A stretch of 64,000 nucleotides of DNA from Asterochloris sp. CNOR1 (GCA_963969365.1 OZ017758.1:2232001-2296000), one strand, 5' to 3'. Counted from the first letter of the stretch, positions 1 through 13,300 are shown. Made by a program: numbers and translations. The notes: generated by a model not told the origin, from the letters alone.

Positions 1-614
1 GCATAACACGGCAGCATGGTTGCTGCACCGAGGCCCTGCTGAAGGACACAGCATAATGATTGTTATTGCACCAAGTCTGGTGGTTGCACCATCCCAAGCA
101 GAACGAGCACCAGCTTGACAGCATCAGCCATTGATGCAGACGAGCGGTAGCGCCGAGGCCGCATCATGGAAGTTGAGCTGCTGTGCAGAGTGCCATCATT
201 GGCGGACTAATCTGATTGAAACCACTTGGCTGTGTGCAGCAGGGGTCAGCCTGAGCCTGAGGCAGTTCGCAGACAGGTCTGGGGGAGCAGTGAGCTCAGC
301 CCTCAGCCCAGTGGCACACCTGTGGGGCTGAACGTGGCCTCCTTCCTGCCCCAACAGGCTGTGCTGGTGAGCCAGACAAGGCAGTGCAGCGCCCTGATGG
401 CAGCCTCAACATGACAAGGTGTCATCAACCAAGGAGTCGCAGGCTCCAGGCGGCATGCTGGAGTTTCTCCTGCATCAGCACCGTTGCAGTTTTGGACTCC
501 CTCCAGACAGACGTTGACGTGCGTGCCAGACTCCTGCTTGGAAAAGTCTCTGCATGACCATAGCACCGCAAGGGCTCCACACCCGGCTCTGAGCACGCCT
601 CCTCTGGGCGGGCT

Positions 615-2236
615 GTGAGCAGCCGTCCTCGCACAGACTGGTCTTCTGCCGTCAGATGGTGTCCATGCATGCAGCAGCACAGCGGAGAGGCCAGTGCTGA
701 CGCTGAGGACGAGGGCGCAGCTGTGGCAGCGCTGCTGGAGCAGCACAGCGCTCTGCGCAGCATCCTGGGGGCGCGCCTGTCGCACCTGCAGGTGGTGCGG
801 GGCTTCTGGGCCAGGGGGGACCTGCGGGGGGCCTGCGCAGCCCTGCAGCGGGCCTCAGGTGAGAGCACAGCAAGGGTCATGCAGAGTTGACAGGATACAT
901 GCCCAGGTAAGTTGCTGCAGGGGGGTAAGATGACAGGGGGGAGGGGGGCAGGGACTGGATGCAGCCCTGCTAACGTTGAGACACAATGCCAGCAGCTGCC
1001 ACTGCAGGCTGCCAGGCATCACTGCTCAGGCTGTTGTCATGCCAGCATGCCTCCCACACACAGTACAATGTATGCAGCAATGCTTTATTCGATGTCGAGC
1101 GCATCTCTGAGCAGCAAGGATCTTTGTCTGGGCACAGCAGCCTGCTCAGGCTGACAAGCAGGATGTCAGACCAGTCCCACTTTGTCCGAAGGAATTGCAG
1201 AGCGCCAGCCGGGGAGGACTTGCTGCTGCAAGATGCGCTGCGTGGACGTGGGATGCGAGTGGAGCAGTTGCTTGCTGCGCCACGCACAGCCGATGCGCCT
1301 CCAGTGGCTGTGCAAACGTCTTTTTGACTGTAAAGTGCCAGAGCATGGCCTGCTGCTGACATTTGATGGCTGTGCAGATGTGTTGGTAACTGTGCACTGA
1401 CTCAACGTGACCTTCTGCTGACATGCAATGGCTGTGCAGATGCGTCGGTGCCTGAGGATTGGCCGAGCATGGCCTACTGCTGACACGCAATGGCTGTGCA
1501 GATGTGTCTATGACTGTGGACTGGCTCAGCATGGCCTGCTGCTGACATGCGACAGCTGTGCAGATGCATCAGTGACTGTGGACTGGCTCAGCGTGGCCTG
1601 CCGGCGGCCAGAGGCCTTCAAGCTGGAGGCCTGCTCAGAGGTGGTGCCTCTTCTGGAGCCCCTGTTGGGCAGCCCGCACGACAAGTATGTCCTCGTGGCT
1701 CTAGGGGCGCTGCAGATGTTGCTGCAGGCGTTTGGTCAGGTAGGCTGCCTCCTGCACCGCAGTCCATTGCTTAGCTTTGGGCGGCTGGCGCTATCGGCTG
1801 TCGGGCAGGCAGTGATGCCTGTGCTCAGCTGGCCTTGTGTCTTTGGTGGCTTGTCGCCATGTTTTAGGCTGCTCCTGACAGATTAATGTGCTCATTGTGG
1901 CCATGGGCTGATGCAGCTAGCAGCTGTATGTCTGGGCAGGGGGCCAGCAGGCTAGATTGTGAGAGCATGGTAGCATGCTTGGTGCTCTGCCAATGTCAGC
2001 AGGCCTGCCCTGGCGACCCTCACAGCATCTGGTTGCAGGTGATAGCTGCCGCGTGCAGCCAGCCGCCCAGCTCTGTTGGAGTGGACCTCAGCTTTGAGGA
2101 GCGCCAGAAGCGCTGTGTTGTGGCCCAAAGCAGCCTGCTGACCCTCTCCCCCCTCCTTCAACAGTTGTGTCGGCAGCCGCACGAAATAGGAGTGCAGGCC
2201 ATGCAGGCGTACGAGTCTCTCAGTCAATTAGCTTAG
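615..2236 (+). CDS. KATNB1: Katanin p80 subunit, C-terminal con80 domain (partial, 5' part outside or unresolved)
   Basis: The regulatory p80 subunit of the microtubule-severing ATPase katanin binds the p60 catalytic subunit through its C-terminal con80 domain. Three exons are clear: one ending at 858 (its start lies somewhere in 610-675), 1564-1739 and 2039-2236, with stop TAG at 2234-2236. Phases agree (1, then 0). The first exon encodes an ALLEQHSALRSIL helix followed by LQVVRGFWARGDLRGA; the second encodes DASVTVDWLSVA and LLEPLLGSPHDKYVLVALGAL; the third contains VGVDLSFEERQKRC, close to the katanin con80 consensus of plants and animals. The N-terminal WD40 propeller is not visible in 1-600. 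The gene converges on CTPA with only 76 bp between the two stop codons. The intron before 1564 carries a five-copy 62-bp array made from the acceptor and exon head. Confidence 0.85.
1290..1612 (+). repeat. 62-bp tandem array of acceptor plus exon head
   Basis: Five tandem units with an exact 62-bp step: the anchor CTGCTGAC recurs at 1353, 1415, 1477 and 1539, and TGGCTGTGC at 1305 and 1367. Each unit contains a CTGTGCAG-type acceptor followed by sequence like the start of the exon at 1564 (protein DASVTVDWLSVA). Earlier units translate to DVSMTVDWLSMA, DASVPEDWPSMA and a more decayed version with a stop. The last unit is the functional exon head. Confidence 0.9.
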
Positions 2237-2312
2237 AGTTTCGGTTCATGCATGCATTCCAGAACAGATGACATCCAATATTGGCTTTGCATTCAGCTAC
2301 TTATTTCAGCGC

Positions 2313-5300
2313 TCAGCTTGACAACATGTGCTCAAGATGTTCTTGTGCCATTCGAATGCATGGGTCATCTTTGAGACTGCTTGTATCTGTGCTGCCTGCC
2401 TGCCAGAACTCTTCAACAACTTCATCAGGTTTGCAGGCAACATCTGGCTGCAGGCCAACCTTGTTCAAGACCTCATGTTTTGGCAGGGTAAACGTCTGGC
2501 TAGAAACAAGAACAGTGCTGCCATTGCTGAGGGGGAGCACCTTCTGCGTGGTCCCCTTTCCAAAGGTCTTCTCACCGATCAGAGTGGCATTGGTGCTGTC
2601 GTCCCGCAGTGCTCCGGCCAGCAGCTCGGATGTGCTTGCTGTTCCACCATTCACCAACACGGCCTGCAGTGCAGCTACACATGCTGGCACCCTGGGCTCC
2701 TGTGCCACCAAGGGCTGTGGTCACCTCGCAAAGCGGCTGCGCCATCTCCGACGTCTCAGCGGCGTTGGCAGTCTTGGCGGTGGTGAAGCACAGCCTTCAC
2801 AACAATGCCAGGCATCATCGCCTGTTCATTTGCCTCACCAGAGGCTGCTTTTGCTTTAGCAGGGGGTGAACCTCAGTAATGCGGACCTCTTCCTCTGTGC
2901 CAGAGGGGTCCTGGACGTAGCAGAAGATGTCCTGCCCATTTTGCAGGAGCAGCTGAGCGATGTTGTACCCTGCTCAGCAAAGTGAGGATCACTGATGAGG
3001 GGTCACCGTGGCTGGCCGCATTGTGCACCTTTGGAGGTGAGCATCGCAGAGCAGGTGGGTGTGGGACAGCAGGGGGGCACAGGGAAGCTGAAGACATCAT
3101 CTCACAATTGTTTGGCACAGGCAGGCAGGATGATACTGGTGCTGGCAATCTTGCAGCAAACGAAGGGTGCCAGGCAAGGCAGCAGCCTCACCAGAGGCTA
3201 TGACACCTCCGGCATTGGCTCGGAGATCCAGTATAACAGAAGACACGCCGTCCTGCAAGCATGCTCCACACTCAGCTGTTGAGTGGCCATGCAAACAGCC
3301 ATGGCTGACTCACGCAACTAGCATCCATCAATGGCATGCAAAACCCCCGCAGAGCTGCCAGATCGCATGCTGCAGGAGCGAGGCAGATAGTGCAGGGAGC
3401 TCCAGATGCATGTTGCCATAACACGTCACACCGGCGTTGGGAGGGGGTCAGCACAGGGCACCATAAAAGCCCACCTTCTGCAGTGATCTGAGTGCCTCCG
3501 CAACATCTGCTGGTGCATTCTGGCTGAAGACAGTCAGCCTCAGGTAGCCAGCGCTGCTGCCGTTTTCCCTGCAGTCACATAGGCAATGCTACTTCCTCCT
3601 GCAGGTCTGTAAGGTCGGTGCAGCAGCAGCTTAGCTGTGGCGTAAATGCCGCATGCTGCCAATCAGATCAGGCTCTGCATTCAGGCAGCAGAGCCCAGGC
3701 GCACACAAGCATCAGGTCTGTTATCATTAAGCGCCTCGATGTGCAGACAACACTGTCAGGCAGCGGCGGCTCACCCTTGGAGCACAGCAAACTGCACCGG
3801 GTGGTAAGAAGAGGCAGCGGCGGCTCACCTCAGGAGTACGGCAACAGGCACCAGGTGGTAAACAAGGCAGCGGCGGCTCACCCTGGGAGCACAGCATACT
3901 GCACTGGGTGGACCTCAATGGGGCCTGGCAGCAGGTGCAGGCTCAGCTCTTGTGTCTCAGGCTCCCTAGCAGCAGCAGCGGTAGAGTCCCTCGGCTCCAT
4001 CTGCTGTGTCTGGGCGTTACTAGTGGCGACAGTGGTGGAGTTGCCCATCTGTGCCTCCTGTGTCTCAGGCTGCTCAGCAGCACCAGCGCTGGAGTCCCAC
4101 AGCTGCGCAACTGAGGGGCTCTGCCTCCGCAGCAGCAGGTCTGCCTCCATCCTCAAGTCTGTGGCCAGCTGCCTGCAAGCAAAAGCCAGTGGTGTGGCTA
4201 TGAGGGACTGGGCACGAGGGGACAACACGCAAGCAGTTGGTCTGCCGGCACAATGTGAGGCAAGGATAGCACTTTGCTCTCCCACTAGTCATCTGCTGAG
4301 TTGACGCCAGGGATATGGCTGTGTGACCAGTATGCAATGAGGGGCGACGACATGTGAGCAGATGGTGCTGCAGGCACAGTGGAACCCAGGGATGGAGCTT
4401 GGTCCACGCACAAGACACCTGCTGACTGCTACACGACCTCCTGTCCTGTCTGAAGCAGCAGATCAGCTGGCAATGACTGGCATTGCCAGGGCGCTTGCTT
4501 GTTGCTAGTGGGCCCCGCGCAAATCAGTGACATAGGCGCAGCAGGCTCACTGTCTGTCCCTGGCATCCACTGCCTTGCCGTTAAGCTTCACCAGCTGGTC
4601 CCCGACGCGGACGTCAGCCTTCTCTGCTGGGCTGCTCTCAGCAACAAAGGCCACACGGGCAGTCTGCGGGTTGCTGGGGTCGGGCAGCACCTGGAAGCCC
4701 AGGCCAAAGATCTGCCCGTCTGCAGGGTTGTTTGTCAATGTGTGGGGATGCCGACAGCAGAACTGCATGGTCTGCACATCCAGAAGCCACCACAGCAGCG
4801 CTGAGGGCTGCTGTGCAGCCACATGCATCTGGGTGGTTGCCCAGGAACTAAATCGCTTTGGGACTGTCAAGTTTGACAAGGCAGGAAAGGCAGGAAAGGC
4901 AGAAGACATTCAAGGAGGAACCCAGTGTGAGTTGTGCACAAGTGCGTGCAGCAATAAGGTGTGAGCAAGGGCATGCGCTGCAGGCATGCACCCGCGAGAG
5001 CAGCTGGCGTGAGCCCACCTGTTGTATCTCTGAATAGCGCGCTCTGCTTGGGCCGCAGTTGGCGGGTGAAGGGGTCGCCTGCACGCCAGAGGGGCCTTGG
5101 CCGACATTGATGAACACAAGCACCCTCAGGCTTCAATCACAGCTGTGCTGGGGTCTCATGATGTTCAGGCAGATGAGAAGCCAGCACCTGGGAGCCGGCA
5201 CACAGCGCATGCAGGCCACTCTGTCTGTGCAGGCCACCGCCCCTTTGCCAAGCCCTGCAGGCTGCCGTCAGTCTGCGCCTGCAGGCACTCCCCTTTCGCT

Positions 5301-6005
5301 GGGCAGCGCAGTAAGGTCAAGGACTTGGGCAAGAAACACAAACATTGCTCATGCCAAGCTGGGCGCTCACGCCCTGATTCAGCTGGCTCCTTTCCAAGTG
5401 TCTGACACTTACCCAGCTTCTTCAGCATAATGTCGATCACGTCCATTGCCTCGCTTTCATTCCTGGCCTTGAAGGAGGCATCCAGGGAGTCCTGCAGCGT
5501 CTGCTTCCAGTCACTGCCACCAAAGGTGCGGTCCATGAAGGATGTCTGCACATGCCCTACAGAGTGGCCAGCATGCACTACGTGAACACAAGTAGTGCAC
5601 GCAGGTGAAATCAAGTAGTGCGGACAGGTTCAACAAAATGTGCAGCTGCACACATCAGCAAATTGGCCAGGCCTGGGGCGTCCATGTCAAAGCCTCACCC
5701 CAGGCCTCGACAAGGGCAGTCTGCTGCCTGCGAACCTCTGGATCAGCAGAAGCCATAAACTTGATTGTCAGGTCTTCCCCTGCCAGGGCAGGGCTGCTGC
5801 TGCTGAGCAGGATGGCACAGGCTGTTGCTGCTGCACGCTGCCAGGCTGCTGCAGCTGCAACTTGTATCGTGCTTGGCAATTGGTGCATGTGATTTATGCG
5901 CTTCTGCTGGGTGAGTTGGCATGTTGCTGCATTGGAAGCTCTGCTGCAGCATTGAGGGCATCTTCTGACCAATGTGGAAGGTTGTAGTCTATGCATGCCT
6001 GACAT
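2313..6005 (-). CDS. CTPA: Thylakoid-lumen C-terminal processing protease (D1 processing, CtpA type)
   Basis: Serine/lysine-dyad protease of family S41 that trims the C-terminal extension of photosystem II protein D1 in the thylakoid lumen. Nine exons on the minus strand: 6005-5699, 5556-5413, 5078-5019, 4719-4551, 4172-3882, 3556-3475, 3252-3192, 2969-2839 and 2663-2313; the total of 1596 nt gives 531 aa. The N-terminus holds a bipartite plastid/lumen leader ending in a hydrophobic stretch and an SSPALAGED cleavage-like site. Then come EAWGHVQTSFMDRTF, LGDPFTR, a PDZ domain (GQIFGLGFQV to VRVGDQLVKLNGK), GYLRLTVF, ILDLRANAGG (the LDLRxNxGG loop), GYNIAQLLLQNG, NGGTASTSELLAGAL with the catalytic Ser, and IGEKTFGKGTTQ with the catalytic Lys. 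Exon 5 adds an unusual Ala/Gln/Glu-rich insert between the PDZ and protease core. ATG at 6005 gives the full leader. The assignment is firm; which CtpA paralogue it is cannot be settled here. Confidence 0.93.
3764..3925 (-). repeat. 54-bp tandem array of exon tail plus donor (CTPA intron)
   Basis: The string CGGCGGCTCAC recurs at 3764, 3818 and 3871 (steps 54 and 53). Read on the minus strand, each unit is the end of CTPA exon 5 (CACCCAGTGCAGTATGCT region) followed by a GTGAGCC donor. The unit at 3871 is the functional junction (exon end 3882); the two lower ones sit inside the following intron and retain the donor. Confidence 0.85.
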
Positions 6006-7344
6006 GGTGGGGAGAGTGACAGGCAGAAGGAAAAGGTCTACAAACAGAAAAGATATATGGGCCTATGAAAGTCAGCAAAGCAGAAGGAGCAGAGGCAAAG
6101 TCCAACAGAGTGCAAAGTTCGATCAGTCCTTGTCGGAATGCCATCTATATATAGAAAGGCTCCCCATGCAGCCTTCAGACGGGTGGCTTCTCTGGAGCCC
6201 AGCAGCTTTAAATTGTCTAAGCCATTCATGAGCAGCTGCAGGGACAGACCCCACCGAATCTGTCACTCCATCGCCTTGATAAAACTGAGTAGGCAGGAGC
6301 TGCTGCACGTGCTGACGTGCAGCTGAGGCATGCAGGATCAGGCAGAGCTGAGCCTGGACAACATGCTCCATATGCTCATCTATCAGTAAAGAGCTGCTTG
6401 AGGCATGGCTGTGGCATGATGGCTGTCACAGGCGCCCACAGCAAGTTGTTGTGCGGTTGTTGGCAGACGTCAACTGAGTAAGCGGGCTCACAAAGGGAAC
6501 AGGTGGTTGGTACTTGTCACCACTGCGTGGCTCTCTTCATGTAGCCATCCATGAGTTTGACGTGAAGCAAGCTTACCAGATCTGACAGAGCTCATGGTCT
6601 GCTGTCAATAGATTCTACAGGGTCATGGCAAAGATGCATGTTTGTGCGCAAATGACTCCTGTCATGGCTTAGGTCTTGGGCCTCAGCTTGATCCCATGCA
6701 CAGCCTCCTCCAGATGCGCAGGCAAGTGATCAGCCTCTCACAACAGCTCCGACATGCGACTGGCTGGATGATTTCCCCTGAAAGAGGCCGTGTGCACAGT
6801 GTTGGCATCTATGCGGTGTTAGTGAAGTTGCTCTGCGCAGTTACAGGCACTGTGCAAAACTGTTTCTGCTGGAGAGGTTCCAGGCTTGCACAATAGCTTT
6901 TTCCAATACAGGCTGTTCCCAATGGGCTCCAAAGGTCATCATGGCTGGAGGCCTCCACCATTGTCTGATTAGCTACTGAACTCATGTCACTGCAACAGCT
7001 CATCTTGAATGGCTTGTTGTTTCCTCACCTACATGCAAGGGCCGACCTCCGCGCATTGATTGCTCAGATCACTGTAAGAAGGTCTGCACTGATCCCCTCA
7101 TCCGAGCTTGGTGCTTGGCCTCAGCTAAGGCAACCTGTGCTGACTTCACGTAGAACAAAGCAAATAATTCATAGGTGTTGCGCCACATTCAAACCCTAAG
7201 TCCTCCAGAGCGTCCCAAGTAGGGTCTCACCTTGTTACGGCCTCCATGTGGTCAGGCAATGGGAAACTACCACGCTGATCAAGGGCCCTGCTGTTCAGAA
7301 TCGGGGAAGTTGGCCACAATCAGTAACAGACCCTGACAGCAGCT
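6006..7344. other. Intergenic region between divergent genes
   Basis: About 1.3 kb between the CTPA start (minus) and the first ATG of the large plus-strand gene. I see no conserved coding segment in either strand, only short unconvincing ORFs. It should contain two promoters and 5' leaders, but no motif stands out enough to place them. Confidence 0.5.
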
Positions 7345-10300
7345 ATGGTGCCAGCTGATAGCCAGACACCTGCTCATGATGCACCCAGACCCGAAATGGA
7401 CATTGCTGCCATTTTGGGGAGGACTCCAAAGGCAGGAAGGCGGTCCCTTGCCCCCATCAGCAGGCTGCCCGGGCAGCGCCCAGTGCTTCAATTGGGAGGG
7501 CTTGGATCAGGAGCAGGGCAGCAGCATGGGCCTGGCGGCATGAGCCCTGCCCCTGAGCTGGGAGCTCTGCCCGCGCCAGGAAAGATGGCCCAGGTGGGCA
7601 TGCAGTTGCGCAAAGTCCCTCAGCAAGACTTTGGGGTCATACACACCAGCACATCGCCCTGTGGGATGATGTTCAAGAGCACAGAGTCCTCTCTTTCTTG
7701 TCTTCACACCAGCCGCTGCGGGGAAGGGGAGCTTGCTCAAGTGGGCAAGTACTGGCCATTTGGAGGCAAACTTCTTCCAAGAATGAGCCGAGCAAGTTGG
7801 CCTACATAATCTGCCCTGCAACATGTCCTCTCCAGTGCCTATTGTGAAGGGCCCCGTTGGGATTGTGCTCGGCCCAGAGTGGTCAAGCTTGGCTGCCTTC
7901 GCATCCTGCCTTTGCACGACCAAGGATTTGATAACACCGGCAGCTATGGCGCATGCACCGCGCCAGCGCTGCGCAGAACCCAACAATGCCTGCGCCCTCG
8001 CAAAATGGTTACAGCTTGCTCTGCCGCAATACAGGAGCACAGTTTCAGCAGTGCAGCATCGGGCTTCTCTGATCCTGGTGGTCTGAAAGCTCTGTCATTC
8101 TCAGCCACCACCCCTGGAGAGCATGGAGATCTCCACTCAACAATCAAGGCTGTCAAGCGGCCCAGCGGTCAACAGAGCAGGCCTGCCAGGGACCCCCAGC
8201 CTATGGATGCCTCTGTGCAGCTGCATGAAGCTGGCTTGAAGGAGCTCAGCCAAAGCGCAGAGCTGACTGTGGAGGAGAGCGCTGGCAGCTCTGTAAGCCC
8301 TGCCAAATGTCAATAAAAGTTGTCTGCAACTTTAGTGATGTGAGGGATCGCTGGCGTGTAAGAGGGAGATTGTCTGCTGCCACTTGGAGGGCAGACCATG
8401 CTGTTGAGGAGGGTGCCAGCTGCACATTGAGCACCGTGCTGCCTGCTGCTGTGCTGGGGCTGGGCAAGCACTGCACCGAGAGGCCCTGTGGTATAGCAGG
8501 AGTGCATTGCTACGTGGGGAGGAATGGCGCCGTTCCCAAATTGTTGCCGAGGGGCAGGCTGCAGTGTGGTGGCAATCGCACAACAAGCGTGCAGCATGCT
8601 TGCTGGTTGTGCACAGCAAGAGGTTGTTCTAGCAGAACACTTGACTGGTTGTGAGTGCCTTTCATCATTATTGCGCCACTTGTCACTTCTCAAAATAAAT
8701 GTTGCTGAGTTTGCCTGCGGGAAGGGTTGCTGTATGAATGGCATGTGAGATTGCATCAATTAATTGAGGCATGCTGCAGCATGCAGGGCAGACCTTGCCG
8801 CCGCTCTGCTGCAGGCCACCCTCATCATGCATGGCTGGCATCAGCTGGCGGGAAAAAGCGCAGGGCACCAAACGCTGCTGTCAGCCTGCTGCAGGGCAGC
8901 GTGGTGATGAAAGACGAGGGAGAGAGCCCACCCACTGCATCCTACGGGCTGGCACTATCTGATGCAGCCACTGCCTCCACATTGCTGCCCGGCCCAGTGT
9001 CAACGCCTGCAGTGACGGTCCCCGCTGCCAGTCGGCTGTCAGCTACGGCGCACCCTGCCCCAAGCCGGCTGTCGGTGGCACCTGCCATGCTGGCGGTGCC
9101 TGGGCTGTCTCAGGCTCTGATGCCAATCATCGAGTCGCCCGACAGGCAGGGGCTACCCAACGTGCTGCCCTGGGATTTGCCTCAAGCCCTAGATGTGCAG
9201 AGCAGGACAAAGGCTGGGGACAGTACAGGTGAGAGATGTGCCAGTGCAGTGACCTGGCATCCTGGCGGCCTGAGTGACGTCACGACCTGCCCTGATTGAG
9301 ACAAGTGCAGGGCCAGCAGGCGTGGTCCCTGCAAAACCGGTACTGCTGCATGTACCTGCAGTTGCCCTGGAGAAAGTCTTGGTTGCCTGCCAGGCCGCAG
9401 CTTGTGTGGCCAGGCTGGGAAGCATCATGCAGCAGCTCAAGAGGGAGTCCCTCATGCTGCTTCAGGTTGACAAGTGGGCTGCTCATGGCCGCGCTGCACT
9501 TGCTGGAGAGCAGCATCCAGGGATCATCCGCACTCTGATCTGGCAAATCCTGCAATGTGGCTCAGAACATCTCGCGATCTGGCTGGGAGATGTTGTCCAG
9601 AAAGCTTTACCCTTTTGGACATTGCAGGGCACAATCACTCCAGGAGCAGCCGTGGTGGGAGGCTGTCCCGCAGCAGCAGTGCAGGGGACCTGAGCACTGC
9701 GCCTGCAGGCAGTACTGTGGCGCCTGCAGTTCCAGCCAGAAGGCACAGGTGGGGCACTCCGCAGTCTGCACCTGGTGTCAGCACCTGCAGGCACCAGCAG
9801 GCTGCACATAGGTGCCGCTGCAGGTAGGGCATTTGGCAGGCTCTGCACAGGTGTGGCCACTGGTGGGCATGTAGCAGGCTGTACTTTAGCATCTAACAAT
9901 TTGCACATCGGTGTTGCTCGAGGTGCAGCCTTACTAGGGAGCATTGTGGCTCTGCTTACACAGATTTTTGCCTAGATGAACAGTGGAGGCCACTGATGTG
10001 CTGCAAGATTGAGGGGGAGCTGGATTCAGCATTTGTTGCGGTCGGCCATGTGATGCGCTGGCTGCACTTACCAGCCATGGGGTAGCAGAAGGTTCAGGAT
10101 CCAGATTCGACAGCCAGCTGCTGGTGGGGTGGCAGGCTTGGCCAGCTTGATTGTGACAGCATGGCTGGCAAGCTTTTGTTGTGGCCCTGCTTATACAACG
10201 AAGCTGTGGCCACCAGAGGCAGCCTGATAGGGCTGCTGTCCACTAATCAAATGCTTTGCTTGCAGCTTGTTGCTGCATGTCCCCAGACCCACCTGCAGTG

Positions 10301-13300
10301 CTCTGCCTGCCAGGCCTGCCTTGTCTGCAGTACTGTGCCTGCAGCGCTTTGCTTGCCTCACCAATCTTGGGACTCATATGCGTAAGTCTCTGGACAGACT
10401 GCCCCAATGCACCTGGACCCCTGCAGCTTTCGAGGCCTGGGAGGTGGCCGCCGCTGCAGGAGCAGCAGCGGGGGGGACCTAGACAGGGCAGGCAGCGCTG
10501 CGCAGCCAGTGGCAGTCTTGCGCAGCCACTCCAGGAGCAGCAGCACAGGGTCTGTAGAGGTGCAGCCTCTCGGGGCCTTTGGTGATGGAGCTGCTGCCTC
10601 ACAGGGCAGTGTAGCACCAGCAGCAGATGAGGAAACCCCTCAGGTGCAGGCGGGCACCCCTGCAGGTGGGCAGGGCAGCAGGAGGCCACCTGTGGCAGGA
10701 TGTGCTGTGAAGACCCCAGGCTGGTTCTGATGCCAAGCTGTTGGCCGGCAGTGATCAGGTGTTCAGTTGGAACAGCCCAGGTAGTCCATTCTCCTGCACT
10801 TGTCTCAGGCGCTGATGTATTGTGGAGATTGCCAGCCGGTCCTGGTGCTGTGCTGTCAGCCGATAGCAGCCGTGAGTTCAGAAAGCAATTGTGAGTTCAG
10901 AAAGCAGACATGACTTCAGAGAGACCAGCTCAGGCGATCCACTTCCCTGCAGTTCCTCGGACCAGCAGCACTGGGCGCCTGGGAGCAGCCCTGCGTGACG
11001 GCCTGCACAGGCTCAGCCGCGCCGGGAGCCGTCGCAGTAGCCGCCGGGCCTCTGCCAGCGAGGCGGGGGGCGGCATCGGCGTTGGCCAAGCCTTGGCCAG
11101 CACGGCAGGGCTGTCAGCTGAGGGGTCGCAGGCTGCTGCTGGGGATGGGGCGGATGCAGCAGAGGGGCGCTCTGCAGGACTGCAGGACGCTGCAGCAGGT
11201 GAGCAGAGATGCGCAGCCTGGCAGCAATATGTCAGGGCATGCCTGTGCATACATGGCCAGCCTGAGGTCAGCATGGCAGGCGCCTTCAGTGGAGGTGCTG
11301 ATACTGTCACGGAGGGGTGCAGCAAAGGGGTGCTCTCAGGACTGCAGGAAGCTGCAGCAGGTGAGCGGAGATGCGCAGCCTGGCAGCAGCTGAACCAGGC
11401 TTCCCTGCCAGGAGTCATGGCCAGCCTCTGGCTAGCTTGCCGGCGGAGGATCTGGATCCCCGTACAGGGTTTTGCAGCTGATGGTCCCATGCAGGACGGC
11501 AGGGAGCTGCAGCACTTCAGCAGAGAGGCACAGCCTGGCAGCTTGACAGGCCATTGCCTGTGAGGAATGTTTGCTGACCCTTGATCAGCATGACAGCACC
11601 TTCAGCTGAGGCGCTGCAGATACCTGCAGAGGATGCAGTAGAGGCAGCATAGGGCTGTGTACCAGCACAGCATGGTGCTCTGGCAGGTGGCTGTGCTTCA
11701 ATGTTGTCTGCCTGGGCAGCGACACGTCAGAGTGCATCTGGGCAGCCCTCAGCCAGCACAGCTGCACTCTCAGCGAGCAGGTCAAACGCCTGCATGGGGG
11801 CAGCAGCTGAGGCAGCAGGCACAGCACATATCTGCAGCAAGCTGCAGGTGCCTGTTGTGAGGCTTGCTGCCGTGCAGCTGGCAGCAGCTGGGCTGACCCT
11901 GCTTGGGATTGACTGGAGACGGGAGCCATACACAGTCATAGTGAGCTGACCCAGAGGGGCAGCTGAATGTTTGAGCAGGGGGGGTGCCCCCTTTTCCTTG
12001 CATGGTGGTCACAGCCACCTGGACGCTGCGCTCCTCAACCAGCACCTCTCTTGCTCATCAGTGCTTTGCTTGTGTGTAGGGAGTGCCCCTCCTCCCTCCA
12101 AAGGTGGCCACAGCCATCTAGATGTTGCGCTCCTTCAGGAGCGCATCCAGGTGGGCGCAAGCGGCAGCCCATGCGACCTCTGCATGCGCAGCATGTACAG
12201 CAAGCTGTGGTGCCAGGGTGATCTCTGCTGCATGATCCACACAGACGAGGCCTGTCCCTACTGCACAGGAGCCCGCTCAGCTTTTCCCAGTTGCTGAAAG
12301 GCATTCTGCCCCAGGTGTGCTTGTCCACTCACCTGTGCGTGTTGCACACCACCCGTTGCTGCATACTTGTGTTGCAAGCTCCCTGCCCAGTCACGAGGAG
12401 CAGCGGGACATGCTCATGAGAGCCTCTGCATGCCGTGCAGGAGGTGGTCGAGCAGGCGCCCCCCTCGTCCCGGCGCGCCCACAGGCGCACCCGCAGCAGA
12501 GTCCTCAGCGCTGAGGAGCAGGACATGATCATCGCCTCAGTCCTGCCAGACGGCGTGGCCCCTGCTACCGAGTCTGCAGCTGCAGCTCCTGCTGCCACCG
12601 GTGGAGGCTTGCTGGACAGCGTGCAGCCGCTGCCAACTGGCAGCAACAGTAGGCACTTGCCAGGCGAACAGGCGCCCCCGGCCGTGGCCGGCAGCAGCAC
12701 AGGGATGCGCCCTGCCGCTGCCGCTGCTGCTGCTCAGGATGGCACTGTGCTGCCGGGCAGCGCGCGGTTGGCACCGGCTGCCGGCAACAGCACAGGGCTG
12801 CCAGACAGCAGAGTCTCCACACCTGCTGCCGACAGCAGCGCAGGCCTGCCTGCTGCCGCGCCTGGGAGCGCTCTTGCCCATTCAGACAGCGTGCAGCCTG
12901 TCCCTGCTGCCGCTGGCAGCGCGGGCTTGTCTGATGCTGATGCCGATGCCAGTGTCCAGGCGGGCGCCATGCAGCCTGTGGGGTCCGTCGGCAGCATGAG
13001 AGGCTTGCCTGCCGCCACTGAGACCGCTCTGGTCATGCCACGCGGTGTGGAGCCTGTTGCGGCCGCCAGCAGCAGCGGTGACCACCCCGCTGCTGCTGAC
13101 GACTGCACAGCTACAGCTGCACATGCCAGGAACGCGGAGAGCCAGAACGCTGCAGCTGGGGACTGCGTAGGTGCAGCTCCACAAGTCAACATGGCAGAGA
13201 GCAGGGATGCTGCGGAAGGGGCAGCTGCGCAAGTCAGGAGGGCGGAGAGCAGGGGGGCTGCGGAAGGGGCAGCTGTGGGCGTGGCACAGTTGCCGGCACC

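Noticed and set aside
1-600. WD40 exons of katanin p80
   Set aside because: No GH/WD-type repeat could be read on the plus strand; the propeller probably lies upstream of the window.
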